Assembly (NCBI RefSeq): GCF_017355885.1
Contig: NZ_JAFEUU010000006.1
Span: 62,001 to 126,000, forward strand
Source of the DNA: Sabulicella rubraurantiaca
GTDB taxonomy: Bacteria > Pseudomonadota > Alphaproteobacteria > Acetobacterales > Acetobacteraceae
Direction of reading: 5' to 3'
DNA length: 64,000 nucleotides
Shown here: one piece after another, positions 50,825 to 59,718 of the stretch
Numbering within the stretch: position 1 is the first letter of the stretch
Layout of the letters: each line of letters begins with the position of its first letter
Program-made: the position numbers and the translations under genes
Notes under the pieces: model-generated
Told to the model about the DNA's origin: nothing
Databases searched by the model: none
The model's input: only the letters and a program-made list of their open reading frames with translations

Positions 50825-51550
50825 TCAGCGGAAATTATCCTTGCCCGTCCGCAGCCGGGCCAGCTCGGCCACGTCGCGCGCGCGCAGGAACGGGTTCGCG
50901 GCCTTTTCCAGGCCGAGCGTCGTCGGGATGGTCGGCTCGTTCCGGTCGCGCTGCGCCTGCGCCTTCGCGGCATAGTCGCGCAGTGCCGCATTGTCCGGGT
51001 CCACGGACAGCGCGTAGCGGATGTTGGAGAGCGTGTATTCGTGGCCGCAGAAGACGCGCGTGTCGTCCGGCAGGGGCGCGAAGCGCTGCAGCGAGTGGAA
51101 CATCTCCTCCGCCGACCCTTCCAGCAGCCTTCCGCAGCCGATCGCGAAGAGCGTGTCGCCGGGAAAGAGCGCCTTGCCGGAGGCGAAATGAAAGGCGATG
51201 TGGCCGCGCGTGTGGCCCGGGCTGTCCAGCACCACCGCCTCGCTCTCGCCCAGGCGGAAGCTGTCGCCGGGCTTCAGCGCGAGGTCCAGCTTGGGCAGGC
51301 GCGACGCATCCGCCGCGTTGCCCGCCACCTTGGCGCCCGTCGCCTCCCGCACCTCGGGAATGCCGGCGATATGGTCGCCGTGATGGTGGGTGATGAGCAG
51401 CCAGTCCAGCCGCCCGCCGCGTGAATTCACCCGCTCCAGCACGGGCCCGGCGACGGCGGCATCCACCACGGCGGTTGCGCCCGTTGCCTCGTCGCGCAGG
51501 AACCAGGCGTAGTTGTCTTCCAGCAGCGGGATGGGTTCCACATGCAGCAT
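50825..51550 (-). CDS. gloB: Hydroxyacylglutathione hydrolase (glyoxalase II)
   Basis: 241 residues. Binuclear metal hydrolase converting S-lactoylglutathione to lactate and glutathione. Metal motif THHHGDH at 54-60 plus GHTRGHI, FPGDTLFAIGCGRLLEG and CGHEYT. C-terminal domain PTTLGLEKAANPFLRA is typical. AGGAGG precedes ATG 51550. With the GST downstream it suggests a small thiol/aldehyde detoxification unit. Confidence 0.94.
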   Translation of the reverse strand: MLHVEPIPLLEDNYAWFLRDEATGATAVVDAAVAGPVLERVNSRGGRLDWLLITHHHGDHIAGIPEVREATGAKVAGNAADASRLPKLDLALKPGDSFRLGESEAVVLDSPGHTRGHIAFHFASGKALFPGDTLFAIGCGRLLEGSAEEMFHSLQRFAPLPDDTRVFCGHEYTLSNIRYALSVDPDNAALRDYAAKAQAQRDRNEPTIPTTLGLEKAANPFLRARDVAELARLRTGKDNFR

Positions 51551-51585
51551 GGCGCGCGCCTCCTGTCCCGCCCTATATCCCGCGC

Positions 51586-52353
51586 ATGAACGCCGAGGTC
51601 CATGGGCTGCACGAGTTTCACCTGTCGCCGCTGGGAAGGCTGGCCGCGCGGCTGGTCGGCCAGCGCTTGGCGGCCCTGTGGCCCGATGCGGGGCGGCGCG
51701 AGGTTGCAGGGCTGGGCTTCGCCGCGCCCTTCCTCCATGCAATGCCGCCTGGCCCTGGGCGACGGATCCTGCTGACCCCGTCCACCCTGGCCGACCGCCT
51801 GGGCGCCGTGGTGTCCGAATCTGCCCTGCCCCTGCCCGATCGCTGCCTGGACGGCATCGTGCTGGCCCATGCGCTGGAAGCCTGCCCGGCGCCCCGCCTC
51901 CTGCTGCGCGAATGCTGGCGCGTGCTGCGCGACGACGGGCGCCTGCTGGTGGTCGCCCCGAACCGCCTCGGCCCCTGGGCGCTGTTCGAGCACACGCCCT
52001 TCGGCCAGGGCCGGCCCTATTCCCCCGGGCAGGTGTCGCGGCTGCTGGAATCGCAGATGTTCCGGGTGGAGCGGCGCGATGGCGCCCTGTTCCACCCGCC
52101 CTTTCCCTGGCCCTGGGCGCTGCGCGGCGCCGGGTTGTCGGAGGCGCTGGGACGGCGCTGCCTTTCCCGCTTCGCGGGCGTGCTGGTGCTGGAAGCGGAG
52201 AAGGACCTTTTCGCCGCCATGCCTGCCGGCGCGGTGAGCCTGCGCCGGCGGGTGGTGATGCCCGTGCGGGCGGCGGTCAGGTCCGTGGCAGCGGGGAAGC
52301 GCGCTCCTGCTCCGCCAGCAGGCGTAGCTGCTCTGCGCGTTCCCCTTCGATGA
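51586..52353 (+). CDS. Methyltransferase-domain protein divergent from gloB
   Basis: 255 residues. Type-11 methyltransferase-like: ALPLPDRCLDGIVLAHALEACPAPRLLLRECWRVLRDDGRLLVVAPNR covers motifs III-V; motif I (VAGLGFAAPFLHAMPPGP) is degenerate, without the usual E/DxGxGxG, so SAM binding is uncertain. The pairing of such a gene divergent to gloB is frequent in Alphaproteobacteria. Its 3' end overlaps the convergent lipoprotein gene by 77 bases. Confidence 0.8.
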   Translation: MNAEVHGLHEFHLSPLGRLAARLVGQRLAALWPDAGRREVAGLGFAAPFLHAMPPGPGRRILLTPSTLADRLGAVVSESALPLPDRCLDGIVLAHALEACPAPRLLLRECWRVLRDDGRLLVVAPNRLGPWALFEHTPFGQGRPYSPGQVSRLLESQMFRVERRDGALFHPPFPWPWALRGAGLSEALGRRCLSRFAGVLVLEAEKDLFAAMPAGAVSLRRRVVMPVRAAVRSVAAGKRAPAPPAGVAALRVPLR

Positions 52354-52879
52354 AGGATACTTCCATGTCGCAGGCGGTGGGCGCGCCGCGGCTGCGCTCC
52401 GGGCACGCCGCGCGGGCGGTGGCGATGCGGGCTTCGGTCGCCTGATCGATCTCACGCCGGCGGGTGGCGAACCATGCCTCCCGAGCCTCGGTCGTCCCGA
52501 ACTGGCCGGGTGGCAGGGTGAGGGCGACGTTAGCTGGATAGGTGCTGATCGCGCCGGAGGCGGCGTCCACCGCGACGCCAATCAGTCCGCCGATGAGGAG
52601 GTTGCCCATCGTCATGGGCTGGAACCCAGCCGGCGCAGTGGCGACAGCGGGCTGGAAACCCTGGCGCTCGCAACGCACCGCGAGGTCGCGGGAGGAGCGG
52701 CTGATCGTCACCGTGCCCGGCGTCGGGTTCACCACAGCGATGGGCGATCCGTCGCGACTGACCGTACAGGTCGCCCCAGCGGGCTCGGTGGTGACGGCGA
52801 TGGTGGCAGTGGTGCCCTGCGTCACCGTGGCGCAGGCAGTGGTCAGGAACAGGCCTAGAAGGGCCAGGACACGAAGCAT
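52277..52879 (-). CDS. PEGA-like lipoprotein
   Basis: 200 residues. Signal peptide with lipobox LTTAC (MLRVLALLGLFLTTAC). The mature N-terminus VTQGTTATIAVTTEPAGATCTVSRDGSPIAVVNPTPGTVTI is a PEGA-like beta domain, followed by a Gly-rich hydrophobic stretch (MGNLLIGGLIGVAVDAASGAI) and a charged C-terminal helix. Likely envelope protein of unknown role. The 77-base convergent overlap encodes its last 26 residues. Confidence 0.72.
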   Translation of the reverse strand: MLRVLALLGLFLTTACATVTQGTTATIAVTTEPAGATCTVSRDGSPIAVVNPTPGTVTISRSSRDLAVRCERQGFQPAVATAPAGFQPMTMGNLLIGGLIGVAVDAASGAISTYPANVALTLPPGQFGTTEAREAWFATRRREIDQATEARIATARAACPERSRGAPTACDMEVSFIEGERAEQLRLLAEQERASPLPRT

Positions 52880-52945
52880 GTTGTTTCCTTCCTCATGGCG
52901 GGATCTTTGCCCGCATGGGAAGGTTTGCTCAAACTTGCGACATTG

Positions 52946-53425
52946 TCACTCTTTGTCGACCATCTTTACGAGATTTTTAGTCGCATGGCCTGTCGAGCCG
53001 AACCCGCCTCCCCCTCGCGCCGTCTCGTCCAGGCTGGCCACTTCCTCCCACATCGCCCGCACTACGGGGACGAAGACGGCCTGGGCCACGCGGTCGCCGC
53101 GTGACACCGCGAAGGGTTCGGTCCCGGAATTGAACAGGATCACCCCCACCTCACCGCGGTAATCCTCGTCCACCGTGCCAGGCGTGTTCAGCACCGTGAC
53201 GCCGTGCCGCAGCGCGAGGCCCGAACGGGGCCGCACCTGCATCTCGAAGCCGGGTGGCAGGGCGATGCGGAGCCCCGTGGGCACCAGCGCGCGACCGCCC
53301 GGCGGCACCACGCAGGGCGCAGCGGCGAGCAGATCCATCCCGGCGGCACCCGACGTGGCATAGGCCGGCAAGGGCAACCCCTCGGCGGAAGGCAGGCGCG
53401 CGACGCGCACGGTGACCGCACTCAT
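52946..53425 (-). CDS. dut: Deoxyuridine 5'-triphosphate nucleotidohydrolase
   Basis: 159 residues. Trimeric dUTPase making dUMP. Motifs: AGMDLLAA (1), [12 protein letters not shown] (2), [17 protein letters not shown] (3), [10 protein letters not shown] (4) and the C-terminal P-loop-like [10 protein letters not shown] (5). Start overlaps the coaBC stop by 4 bases, a common pairing (coaBC-dut). Confidence 0.96.
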   Translation of the reverse strand: MSAVTVRVARLPSAEGLPLPAYATSGAAGMDLLAAAPCVVPPGGRALVPTGLRIALPPGFEMQVRPRSGLALRHGVTVLNTPGTVDEDYRGEVGVILFNSGTEPFAVSRGDRVAQAVFVPVVRAMWEEVASLDETARGGGGFGSTGHATKNLVKMVDKE

Positions 53426-54603
53426 GCCAGCGCCTCCGCGACGCGCAGCGCGAGGCGGGCGGCCACCTCCTCCTTCGGCATCCTCGGCCAATCCTCCACG
53501 CCCTCGGCGGAGACGAGGTGGACGGCGTTCTCCATGCCGCCCATCACGTCGCCCGACACGTCATTCGCCATGATCCAGTCGCAGCCCTTGCGCGCCAGCT
53601 TGGCCTGGGCGTGCTCCACCACCTGTTCCGTCTCCGCAGCGAAGCCGACCATGAGGCGCGGCCGCCGCGCGTGGACGGAGAGCGTGGCGAGGATGTCGGG
53701 GTTCAGGGCCATCTCCAGCACGGGCGCACCCGCGCCCGGTTCCTTCTTCAGCTTCTGCCCAGCCTCGCGCGCCACGCGCCAATCGGCGACGGCTGCGGCG
53801 CAGATCGCGCCATCGGCGGGCAGCGCCGCCTCGCAAGCCGCCAGCATCTCCCGCGCCGTTTCCACCCGCACCACCTGCACCCCTGCCGGGTCGGGCATCG
53901 CGACCGGGCCGCTCACCAGCGTCACGCGGGCGCCCAGCCGTGCCAGGGCGGCGGCGATGGCATGGCCCTGGCGGCCCGAGGAGCGGTTGGCGATGTAGCG
54001 CACCGGGTCGATGGGCTCATGCGTCGGCCCGGACGTGACGAGGATGTGCTGGCCACGCAATGGACCGTCCGACAGCGCGGCACGCACGGCGTCGCACATC
54101 GCCTCTGGCTCCACCAGCCGCCCGGGCCCGGATTCGGGCTCGGCCATAGCTCCCGAGTCCGGGCCGATGAAGCCCACGCCCCGCGCCCGCAGCGTTGCTA
54201 CATTAGCCTCCGTCGCCGGGTGCTCCCACATGGCGGGGTTCATGGCCGGCGCCACCAGCACGGGCGCGCGCGTCGCCAGGAGGATGCAGCCCGCGAGGTC
54301 GGTCGCCAGACCCCCCGCCATGGCGGCGAGGCGCGAGGCGCTGGCCGGCGCGACCAGCACCAGATCGGCCCATCGCGCGAGGCGGATATGGCCGATCTCC
54401 GCCTCCGCGGCCCAGAGGTCGTCGAAGACCGGCTCCGCCGTCAGCGCCGCGAGGGATTCGCGCGTGACGAAGCGCGCCCCGGCGGCGGTCAGCACCGCGC
54501 GCACCGTCGCCCCCTCCTCACGCAGGAGGCGTGCCAGCATCAGCGCCTTGAAGGCGGCGACGCTGCCCGACACGATGAGGAGGATGCGGCGACCTTGGAG
54601 CAT
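53422..54603 (-). CDS. coaBC: Bifunctional phosphopantothenoylcysteine decarboxylase / synthetase
   Basis: 393 residues. Two steps of coenzyme A synthesis. N-terminal CoaC flavoprotein: [41 protein letters not shown] with the PxMNxxMW motif. C-terminal Coa[33 protein letters not shown], then [10 protein letters not shown] and [13 protein letters not shown]. Full length, intact catalytic motifs. Followed by dut. Confidence 0.95.
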   Translation of the reverse strand: MLQGRRILLIVSGSVAAFKALMLARLLREEGATVRAVLTAAGARFVTRESLAALTAEPVFDDLWAAEAEIGHIRLARWADLVLVAPASASRLAAMAGGLATDLAGCILLATRAPVLVAPAMNPAMWEHPATEANVATLRARGVGFIGPDSGAMAEPESGPGRLVEPEAMCDAVRAALSDGPLRGQHILVTSGPTHEPIDPVRYIANRSSGRQGHAIAAALARLGARVTLVSGPVAMPDPAGVQVVRVETAREMLAACEAALPADGAICAAAVADWRVAREAGQKLKKEPGAGAPVLEMALNPDILATLSVHARRPRLMVGFAAETEQVVEHAQAKLARKGCDWIMANDVSGDVMGGMENAVHLVSAEGVEDWPRMPKEEVAARLALRVAEALA

Positions 54604-54644
54604 GGGGGAACCCTAGCCTCCGTTCCGGCGCGACGGAACTTCCC

Positions 54645-55394
54645 TCACCCCTTGTGGACGCGCAGCGGGCCGAAGGACTGGCCCACCGGCATCACCTGCA
54701 GCAGGTTCACGTTCACCCGCGCCGGACGCGTCGCCACCCATTCCACCGCCTCGGCGATGTCCTCGGGCGTCAGCGGCTCCGCACCCTCGTAGATCGCGGC
54801 GGCGCGGGCGTCGTCGCCATGGAAGCGCACGTTGGAGAATTCCGTGCCGCCGACGAGGCCCGGCTCGATATCGGTGACGCGCACCTTGGTTCCCCAAAGA
54901 TCGGCGCGCAAATTGAGCGAGAACTGGCGCACGAAGGCCTTGGTGCCGCCATAGGCATTGCCGCCCGGATAGGCGTAGTCGCCCGCGGTGGAGCCGATAT
55001 TCACGACATGCCCACGATTGCGCGCCACCATGCCGGGAAGCACGGCGCGGGTGACGTACATCAGCCCCTTGATGTTGGTGTCTACCATCGCGTCCCAATC
55101 GTCGAGGTCCGCCTCCTGCGCGGGGGCGAGGCCGAGGGCGAGGCCCGCATTGTTCACGCAGATGTCGATCGCCGCCCATTCCACCGGCAGCCCTGCGATG
55201 GTGGTACCCACCGCCGCGCGGTCGCGCACGTCCAGCACCAGCGGCAGCAGTCGTTCCGCACCCAGTTCGTTACGCAGCACCTCCAGCCTGTCCTGCCGCC
55301 GTCCCGCGGCGATGACGCGGTCGCCACGCGCGGCGAAGCGGCGGGCGATGTGGAGGCCGAAGCCGGCAGTGGCGCCGGTGACGAGGACGATCAT
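54645..55394 (-). CDS. Short-chain dehydrogenase, YdfG-like 3-hydroxy acid type
   Basis: 249 residues. Classical SDR: cofactor loop VTGATAGFGLHIARRFA, NNAG in VNNAGLALGL, catalytic Ser in NIGSTAG and YxxxK as YGGTK. The block EPGLVGGTEFSNVRFHGDD is typical of NADP-dependent YdfG (L-allo-threonine / 3-hydroxypropionate dehydrogenase). Divergent from the metal efflux operon. Confidence 0.92.
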   Translation of the reverse strand: MIVLVTGATAGFGLHIARRFAARGDRVIAAGRRQDRLEVLRNELGAERLLPLVLDVRDRAAVGTTIAGLPVEWAAIDICVNNAGLALGLAPAQEADLDDWDAMVDTNIKGLMYVTRAVLPGMVARNRGHVVNIGSTAGDYAYPGGNAYGGTKAFVRQFSLNLRADLWGTKVRVTDIEPGLVGGTEFSNVRFHGDDARAAAIYEGAEPLTPEDIAEAVEWVATRPARVNVNLLQVMPVGQSFGPLRVHKG

Positions 55395-55448
55395 GCAACG
55401 ATCTCCGTTCAGCGTGGGTCAAGCTGCGCCCACTTATTGCGCCGCGCC

Positions 55449-56588
55449 ATGCCGTTGGAAAGCTTCCCTCCCGTGCCACTCGCCTGGGCGCGTCGCGCCG
55501 TGCTTCTGCTGCTCGCCCTTGCCAGCCCGGTCCAGGCCCAGCAGGCCGCCTTCGAGGTGGCGCTGCGCCTCGATGACCGGCAGATCCGCTCCGCCGGGAT
55601 CGAGTTGGGGCGGGTGGAGCGGGAGACCGGCTCCGCCGAGGTGTCGCTGCCGGGCCAAGTGGTGGTGCCGCCGAGCCAGCTGCGCGTCATCGCCGCCCCG
55701 GCGGCGGGGCTGATTGAGACGCTGCTCGTCGCGCCCGATGAGCGCGTGCGCGCCGGCCAGGCCGTCGCCCGGCTGCGCTCCACCGAATTGGTGGAGGCGC
55801 AACGCCTGTACCTGGAAGCCGCGAACCGCGCCGAACTGGCAGCGGAGAAGCAGCGCCGCGACGAGCAGTTGTTCCGCGAGCGGGTGATCGCCGAGCGCCG
55901 CCTCATCATCACCCGCGCCGAGGCGCGCGCCGCGGCCGCCGCGTTGGATGAGCGTACCCAGATGCTCAGCCTGCTCGGCATGGCGGAGACGGAGGTGGCG
56001 GAACTGCGTGCCGACCGGCGCATCCGACAGGCGCTGACCGTCACAAGCCCGATGGATGGTGTGGTGATCGGCCGCGCCGCCACGGCTGGTGAACGCGTGG
56101 CCCAGGCGGCGCCGCTGCTCAGCGTGGCGCAGCTGGAGCCGCTCTGGATCAACATCCAGGTGCCGATCGCGCGCATCTCCGCCCTTGCGGTGGATGCGCC
56201 GGTGGCGGTGCCGGCCTATGGGGCGGAGGGCTTCGTGCTGCGCCTGGGCCGCACCGCCGACGCGGCGACGCAGAGTGTGCAGGCGACGGCGCTGGTGAAC
56301 CGGGGGGCGGAGGCGCTGCGTCCTGGCCAGGCGGTCACGGTCGCGCTGGAAACGCGGCGCAATGGCGACTCGCAATGGCGCGTCCCGGCCGGCGCGGTGG
56401 TGCGTCACCGCGAGCGATCCTGGGTCTTCGTCCGGACGGATTCGGGCTTCGTCGCCCGCCCGGTGCAGGTGGTGGGCGAGACGGCGCAGGTCACCTCGCT
56501 GCGCGGTCCGCTCCAGCCCGGCGACCAGGTGGCGACGCGCGGCATGCTCGCCCTGCTCGCGGAACTCGCCGAAGCGGATCAGAGCTGA
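55449..56588 (+). CDS. RND efflux periplasmic adaptor (CzcB/CusB-like)
   Basis: 379 residues. Membrane-fusion protein with signal peptide (RRAVLLLLALASPVQAQ). Order: beta-barrel/lipoyl VVVPPSQLRVIAAPAAGLIETLLVAPDERVRAGQAVARL, helical hairpin about 120-190, second lipoyl half TVTSPMDGVVIGRAATAGERV, beta-barrel WINIQVPIARI and C-terminal membrane-proximal region. The metal-binding N-terminal His/Met-rich segment of some CusB/CzcB proteins is absent. First gene of a B-A-C operon. Confidence 0.9.
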   Translation: MPLESFPPVPLAWARRAVLLLLALASPVQAQQAAFEVALRLDDRQIRSAGIELGRVERETGSAEVSLPGQVVVPPSQLRVIAAPAAGLIETLLVAPDERVRAGQAVARLRSTELVEAQRLYLEAANRAELAAEKQRRDEQLFRERVIAERRLIITRAEARAAAAALDERTQMLSLLGMAETEVAELRADRRIRQALTVTSPMDGVVIGRAATAGERVAQAAPLLSVAQLEPLWINIQVPIARISALAVDAPVAVPAYGAEGFVLRLGRTADAATQSVQATALVNRGAEALRPGQAVTVALETRRNGDSQWRVPAGAVVRHRERSWVFVRTDSGFVARPVQVVGETAQVTSLRGPLQPGDQVATRGMLALLAELAEADQS

Positions 56589-56592
56589 ATCC

Positions 56593-59500
56593 ATGCTCGC
56601 CCGTCTCGTCGATACGGCGCTGCGTCAGCGCCTGCTGGTGATCGTCGCCGCCCTGGCCCTCGCGGCCTGGGGCTTCCTGTCCTACCGTGCCCTGCCCATC
56701 GACGCCTTTCCCGACGTGTCGCCGACGCAGGTGCTGGTCTCCATGCGCGCCCCCGGCCTGACGCCGGAGGAACTGGAGCGCCGCGTCACCCAGCCGGTGG
56801 AGCTGGCGATGCGCGGCATTCCCAACCTCGTCTCCATGCGCTCCACCACGCGCTTCTCCGTCTCGCTGATGACCTTCGAGTTCGCGCCGGGCACGGACAT
56901 CTTTTGGGCCCGCGCCCAGGTGGGCGAGCGACTGAACGAGATCGACGACCAGCTTCCCGATGGGGTGGGTGGCGGGCTGGCGCCCATCATCACGCCGCTC
57001 GGCGAGATGCTGATGTTCACCCTGGAAGGACCCGACCTCAGCCCGCGCGACGCCCGCACCTTGTTGGACTGGGTGGTGCGGCCGCAGCTGCGCGCCGTGC
57101 CGGGCGTGGCTGACGTGAATGCGCTGGGCGGCTATGTCCGCACCTATGAGGTGGTGCCCGACCCCGTCGCCATGGCGGCGCGCGGCATCACCACGCGGAT
57201 GCTCGAGGAAGCGATCGAGCAAAACAACCGCAACGACGGCGCCGGCCGCATCCGCGACGGCGAGGAGGCGCTGCTGGTTCGCGCCGAGGGCCGCATTCGC
57301 TCCTTGGAGGAGGTGCGCTCCATCGTCCTCTCCTCCCACGCCGCCGGGGTGGTGCGCATCGGTGACGTGGCGGATGTGCGCTTCGGTGGTTTGCCGCGCA
57401 ACGGCGTCGTCACCCGCGATGGCGAGTCGGAGGCGGTGTGGGGCCTCGTGCTCGGCCTGCGCGGCGTGAATGCGCGCGAGGTGGTGGAGGGGGTGAAGGC
57501 CCGTATCCCCGCCATCGAGCGCCAGCTCCCCGAGGGGGTGCGCTTCGTCCTGTTCTATGACCGCGCGGATTTGATCGGGAAGGCGGTCTGGACCGTGCAG
57601 AAGGTGCTGCTGGAGGCGATCGCGCTCGTCGTCGTGCTTCTGCTGCTCTTCCTCGGCAACTGGCGCGCGGCGCTGGTCGTCTCGCTCTCCCTGCCGCTCG
57701 CGGTGCTGGCGACCTTCGGCGTGATGAAGTGGCAGGGGCTTTCGGCCAACATCATGTCGCTGGGCGGCATGGCCATCGCCATCGGCCTGCTCGTGGATTG
57801 CGCCGTGGTGGTGGTGGAGAACGCGGCGCACCGTTTCCACGCGTCGCCAGCCGGGCTGACCATGGCGCAGCGCGTGCGGCTGGTGGGCGAGGCGACGCGG
57901 GAGGTGGCGGTGCCACTCGTCTCGGGCGTCGTCATCATCGTCGGCGTCTTCGTGCCGCTGCTGTCGCTGCAGGGGCTGGAAGGGCGGCTCTTCTCGCCTG
58001 TCGCGCTCACCATCGCCTTCGCGCTGATCGTCGCGCTGACCTTGTCGCTGACCGTGGTGCCGGTGATGTGCGCCCTGCTGCTGAAGGGCGGCCATGCGCG
58101 GGAACCCTGGCTGGTCCGCCGCCTTCACGCCGTCTACGACCCGTTCCTGGAATGGGCGATGCGGCGGCCCCTCGTCATCGGCGGCGCGGCGCTGGCCGGG
58201 CTTGTTGCCGCCTTTCTCGCCTTCGGGCAGATCGGCTCCATCTTCATCCCCGCGATGGACGAGGGCACGCCTGTCATCACCGTCCGCAAGCACCCCACCA
58301 TCGGCGTGGACGAGACCGCCGACGTGGATCTGCGCATCGCGCGCGAGATCCGCGCCCAGGTGCCGGAGGTTGCGGGCATCATGGCCCGCGCCGGGGCGGA
58401 TGAGCTGGGCATCGACCCGGTCGGTCTGAACGACACCGACATGTTCCTGCAGATGGCGCCGGTGGAATCCTGGCGCGAGGAAGCGCAGCGCGGCGGCACG
58501 CCCTGGGTGATGGACCGCGTGCGCGAGGTGATGGATGCCATCCCGGGCGTCACCTACTCCTTCGCGCAGCCCATCGACATGCGCGTGCAGGAGATGATCA
58601 TCGGCGCGCGCGGCGACGTGGTGGTGAAGATCTTCGGCCCCGAGATTCCGGAGCTGAACCGCATCGCGCGCGAGATCGAGGCAGCGCTGCGCGGCGTCGC
58701 CGGCTCCGCCGATGTCTTCGCCCTGCGCAACGAGGGGATGAAGTACCTCACCGTGCGCGTGGACCGGCTCGCCGCCGGGCGCGTCGGCCTCAACGCGGGC
58801 GAGGTGCAGGAAGCGCTGCGTGTCTGGGTGGACGGCGTGCGCGTCGGCGAGGTGCTGGAAGGCGAGCGCCGCATCCCCGTGCTGCTGCGCGGCGAGGCGG
58901 GGCTGCGCCGCTCCGCCGGCGACCTCACGCGCGTGCCCATCGCCCTGCCCGGCGGCGGCACGGTGCTGCTCTCCCAGGTCGCGGAGATCCGTGAGGAGGA
59001 GGGCGCGGTGCAGGTGGTGCGTGAGCAGGCGCAGCGCATGGCGACCGTGCTGGCCAATGTGCGTGGGCGCGACGTCGGCGGCTTCGTGGCCGAGGCGCAG
59101 CGTATCGTGGGCGAGCGCGTCAGCATCCCGCCTGGCTACGACGTCGCCTGGGGCGGGCAGTTCGAGAACCAGAGCCGTGCCCAGGCAAGGCTGATGGTGG
59201 TGGTGCCCCTGGCGATGGCCGGGATCTTCCTGCTGCTCTACCTCACCTTCAACAGCCTCAGGCAGGCGACGCTGGTCTTCTGCAACGTGCCCTTCGCGCT
59301 GATCGGCGGCGTTGTCGCGCTGTGGCTGTCCGGCGAGTTCCTGTCGGTGCCCGCCTCGGTCGGCTTCCTCTGCCTGATGGGCATCGCGGTGCTGAATGGC
59401 GTGGTGCTCATCTCCTACGTGAACCGGCTGATCGCGGAGGACGGGCTCGACCTGCCGCAGGCGGTGCGGGAGGGGGCTAAGCGGCGCATGACGCCGGTGA

Positions 59501-59718
59501 CGCTCACCGCCTCCATCGCCGCCCTGGCATTGGTGCCCTTCCTCTTCGCCACCGGGCCGGGCTCGGAGATCCAGCGCCCGCTGGCGGTGGTCGTCATCGG
59601 CGGCCTCGTCACCGCGACGGTGCTGACGCTGGTGCTGCTGCCCATCCTCTACGAGCGCTTCGCCCTGCCCGGGGCGGCGCGCGATTCGGAATCCGCTCAA
59701 GGGGAGCCCGCCGAATGA
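56593..59718 (+). CDS. Heavy-metal-type RND efflux pump, CzcA/CusA family
   Basis: 1041 residues. Proton-driven inner-membrane pump of the HME-RND group. N-terminal FPDVSPTQVLVSMRAPGLTPEELERRVTQPVE is diagnostic. Transmembrane-4 relay region reads AIAIGLLVDCAVVVVEN: Asp402, Cys403, Glu409 are present but the first Asp of the DFG-type relay is Ala/Ile-Gly, as in CusA. Periplasmic loop has AGADELGIDPVGLNDTDMF. Substrate metal cannot be assigned; monovalent versus divalent is open. Overlaps the tolC-like gene by 4 bases. Confidence 0.93.
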   Translation: MLARLVDTALRQRLLVIVAALALAAWGFLSYRALPIDAFPDVSPTQVLVSMRAPGLTPEELERRVTQPVELAMRGIPNLVSMRSTTRFSVSLMTFEFAPGTDIFWARAQVGERLNEIDDQLPDGVGGGLAPIITPLGEMLMFTLEGPDLSPRDARTLLDWVVRPQLRAVPGVADVNALGGYVRTYEVVPDPVAMAARGITTRMLEEAIEQNNRNDGAGRIRDGEEALLVRAEGRIRSLEEVRSIVLSSHAAGVVRIGDVADVRFGGLPRNGVVTRDGESEAVWGLVLGLRGVNAREVVEGVKARIPAIERQLPEGVRFVLFYDRADLIGKAVWTVQKVLLEAIALVVVLLLLFLGNWRAALVVSLSLPLAVLATFGVMKWQGLSANIMSLGGMAIAIGLLVDCAVVVVENAAHRFHASPAGLTMAQRVRLVGEATREVAVPLVSGVVIIVGVFVPLLSLQGLEGRLFSPVALTIAFALIVALTLSLTVVPVMCALLLKGGHAREPWLVRRLHAVYDPFLEWAMRRPLVIGGAALAGLVAAFLAFGQIGSIFIPAMDEGTPVITVRKHPTIGVDETADVDLRIAREIRAQVPEVAGIMARAGADELGIDPVGLNDTDMFLQMAPVESWREEAQRGGTPWVMDRVREVMDAIPGVTYSFAQPIDMRVQEMIIGARGDVVVKIFGPEIPELNRIAREIEAALRGVAGSADVFALRNEGMKYLTVRVDRLAAGRVGLNAGEVQEALRVWVDGVRVGEVLEGERRIPVLLRGEAGLRRSAGDLTRVPIALPGGGTVLLSQVAEIREEEGAVQVVREQAQRMATVLANVRGRDVGGFVAEAQRIVGERVSIPPGYDVAWGGQFENQSRAQARLMVVVPLAMAGIFLLLYLTFNSLRQATLVFCNVPFALIGGVVALWLSGEFLSVPASVGFLCLMGIAVLNGVVLISYVNRLIAEDGLDLPQAVREGAKRRMTPVTLTASIAALALVPFLFATGPGSEIQRPLAVVVIGGLVTATVLTLVLLPILYERFALPGAARDSESAQGEPAE

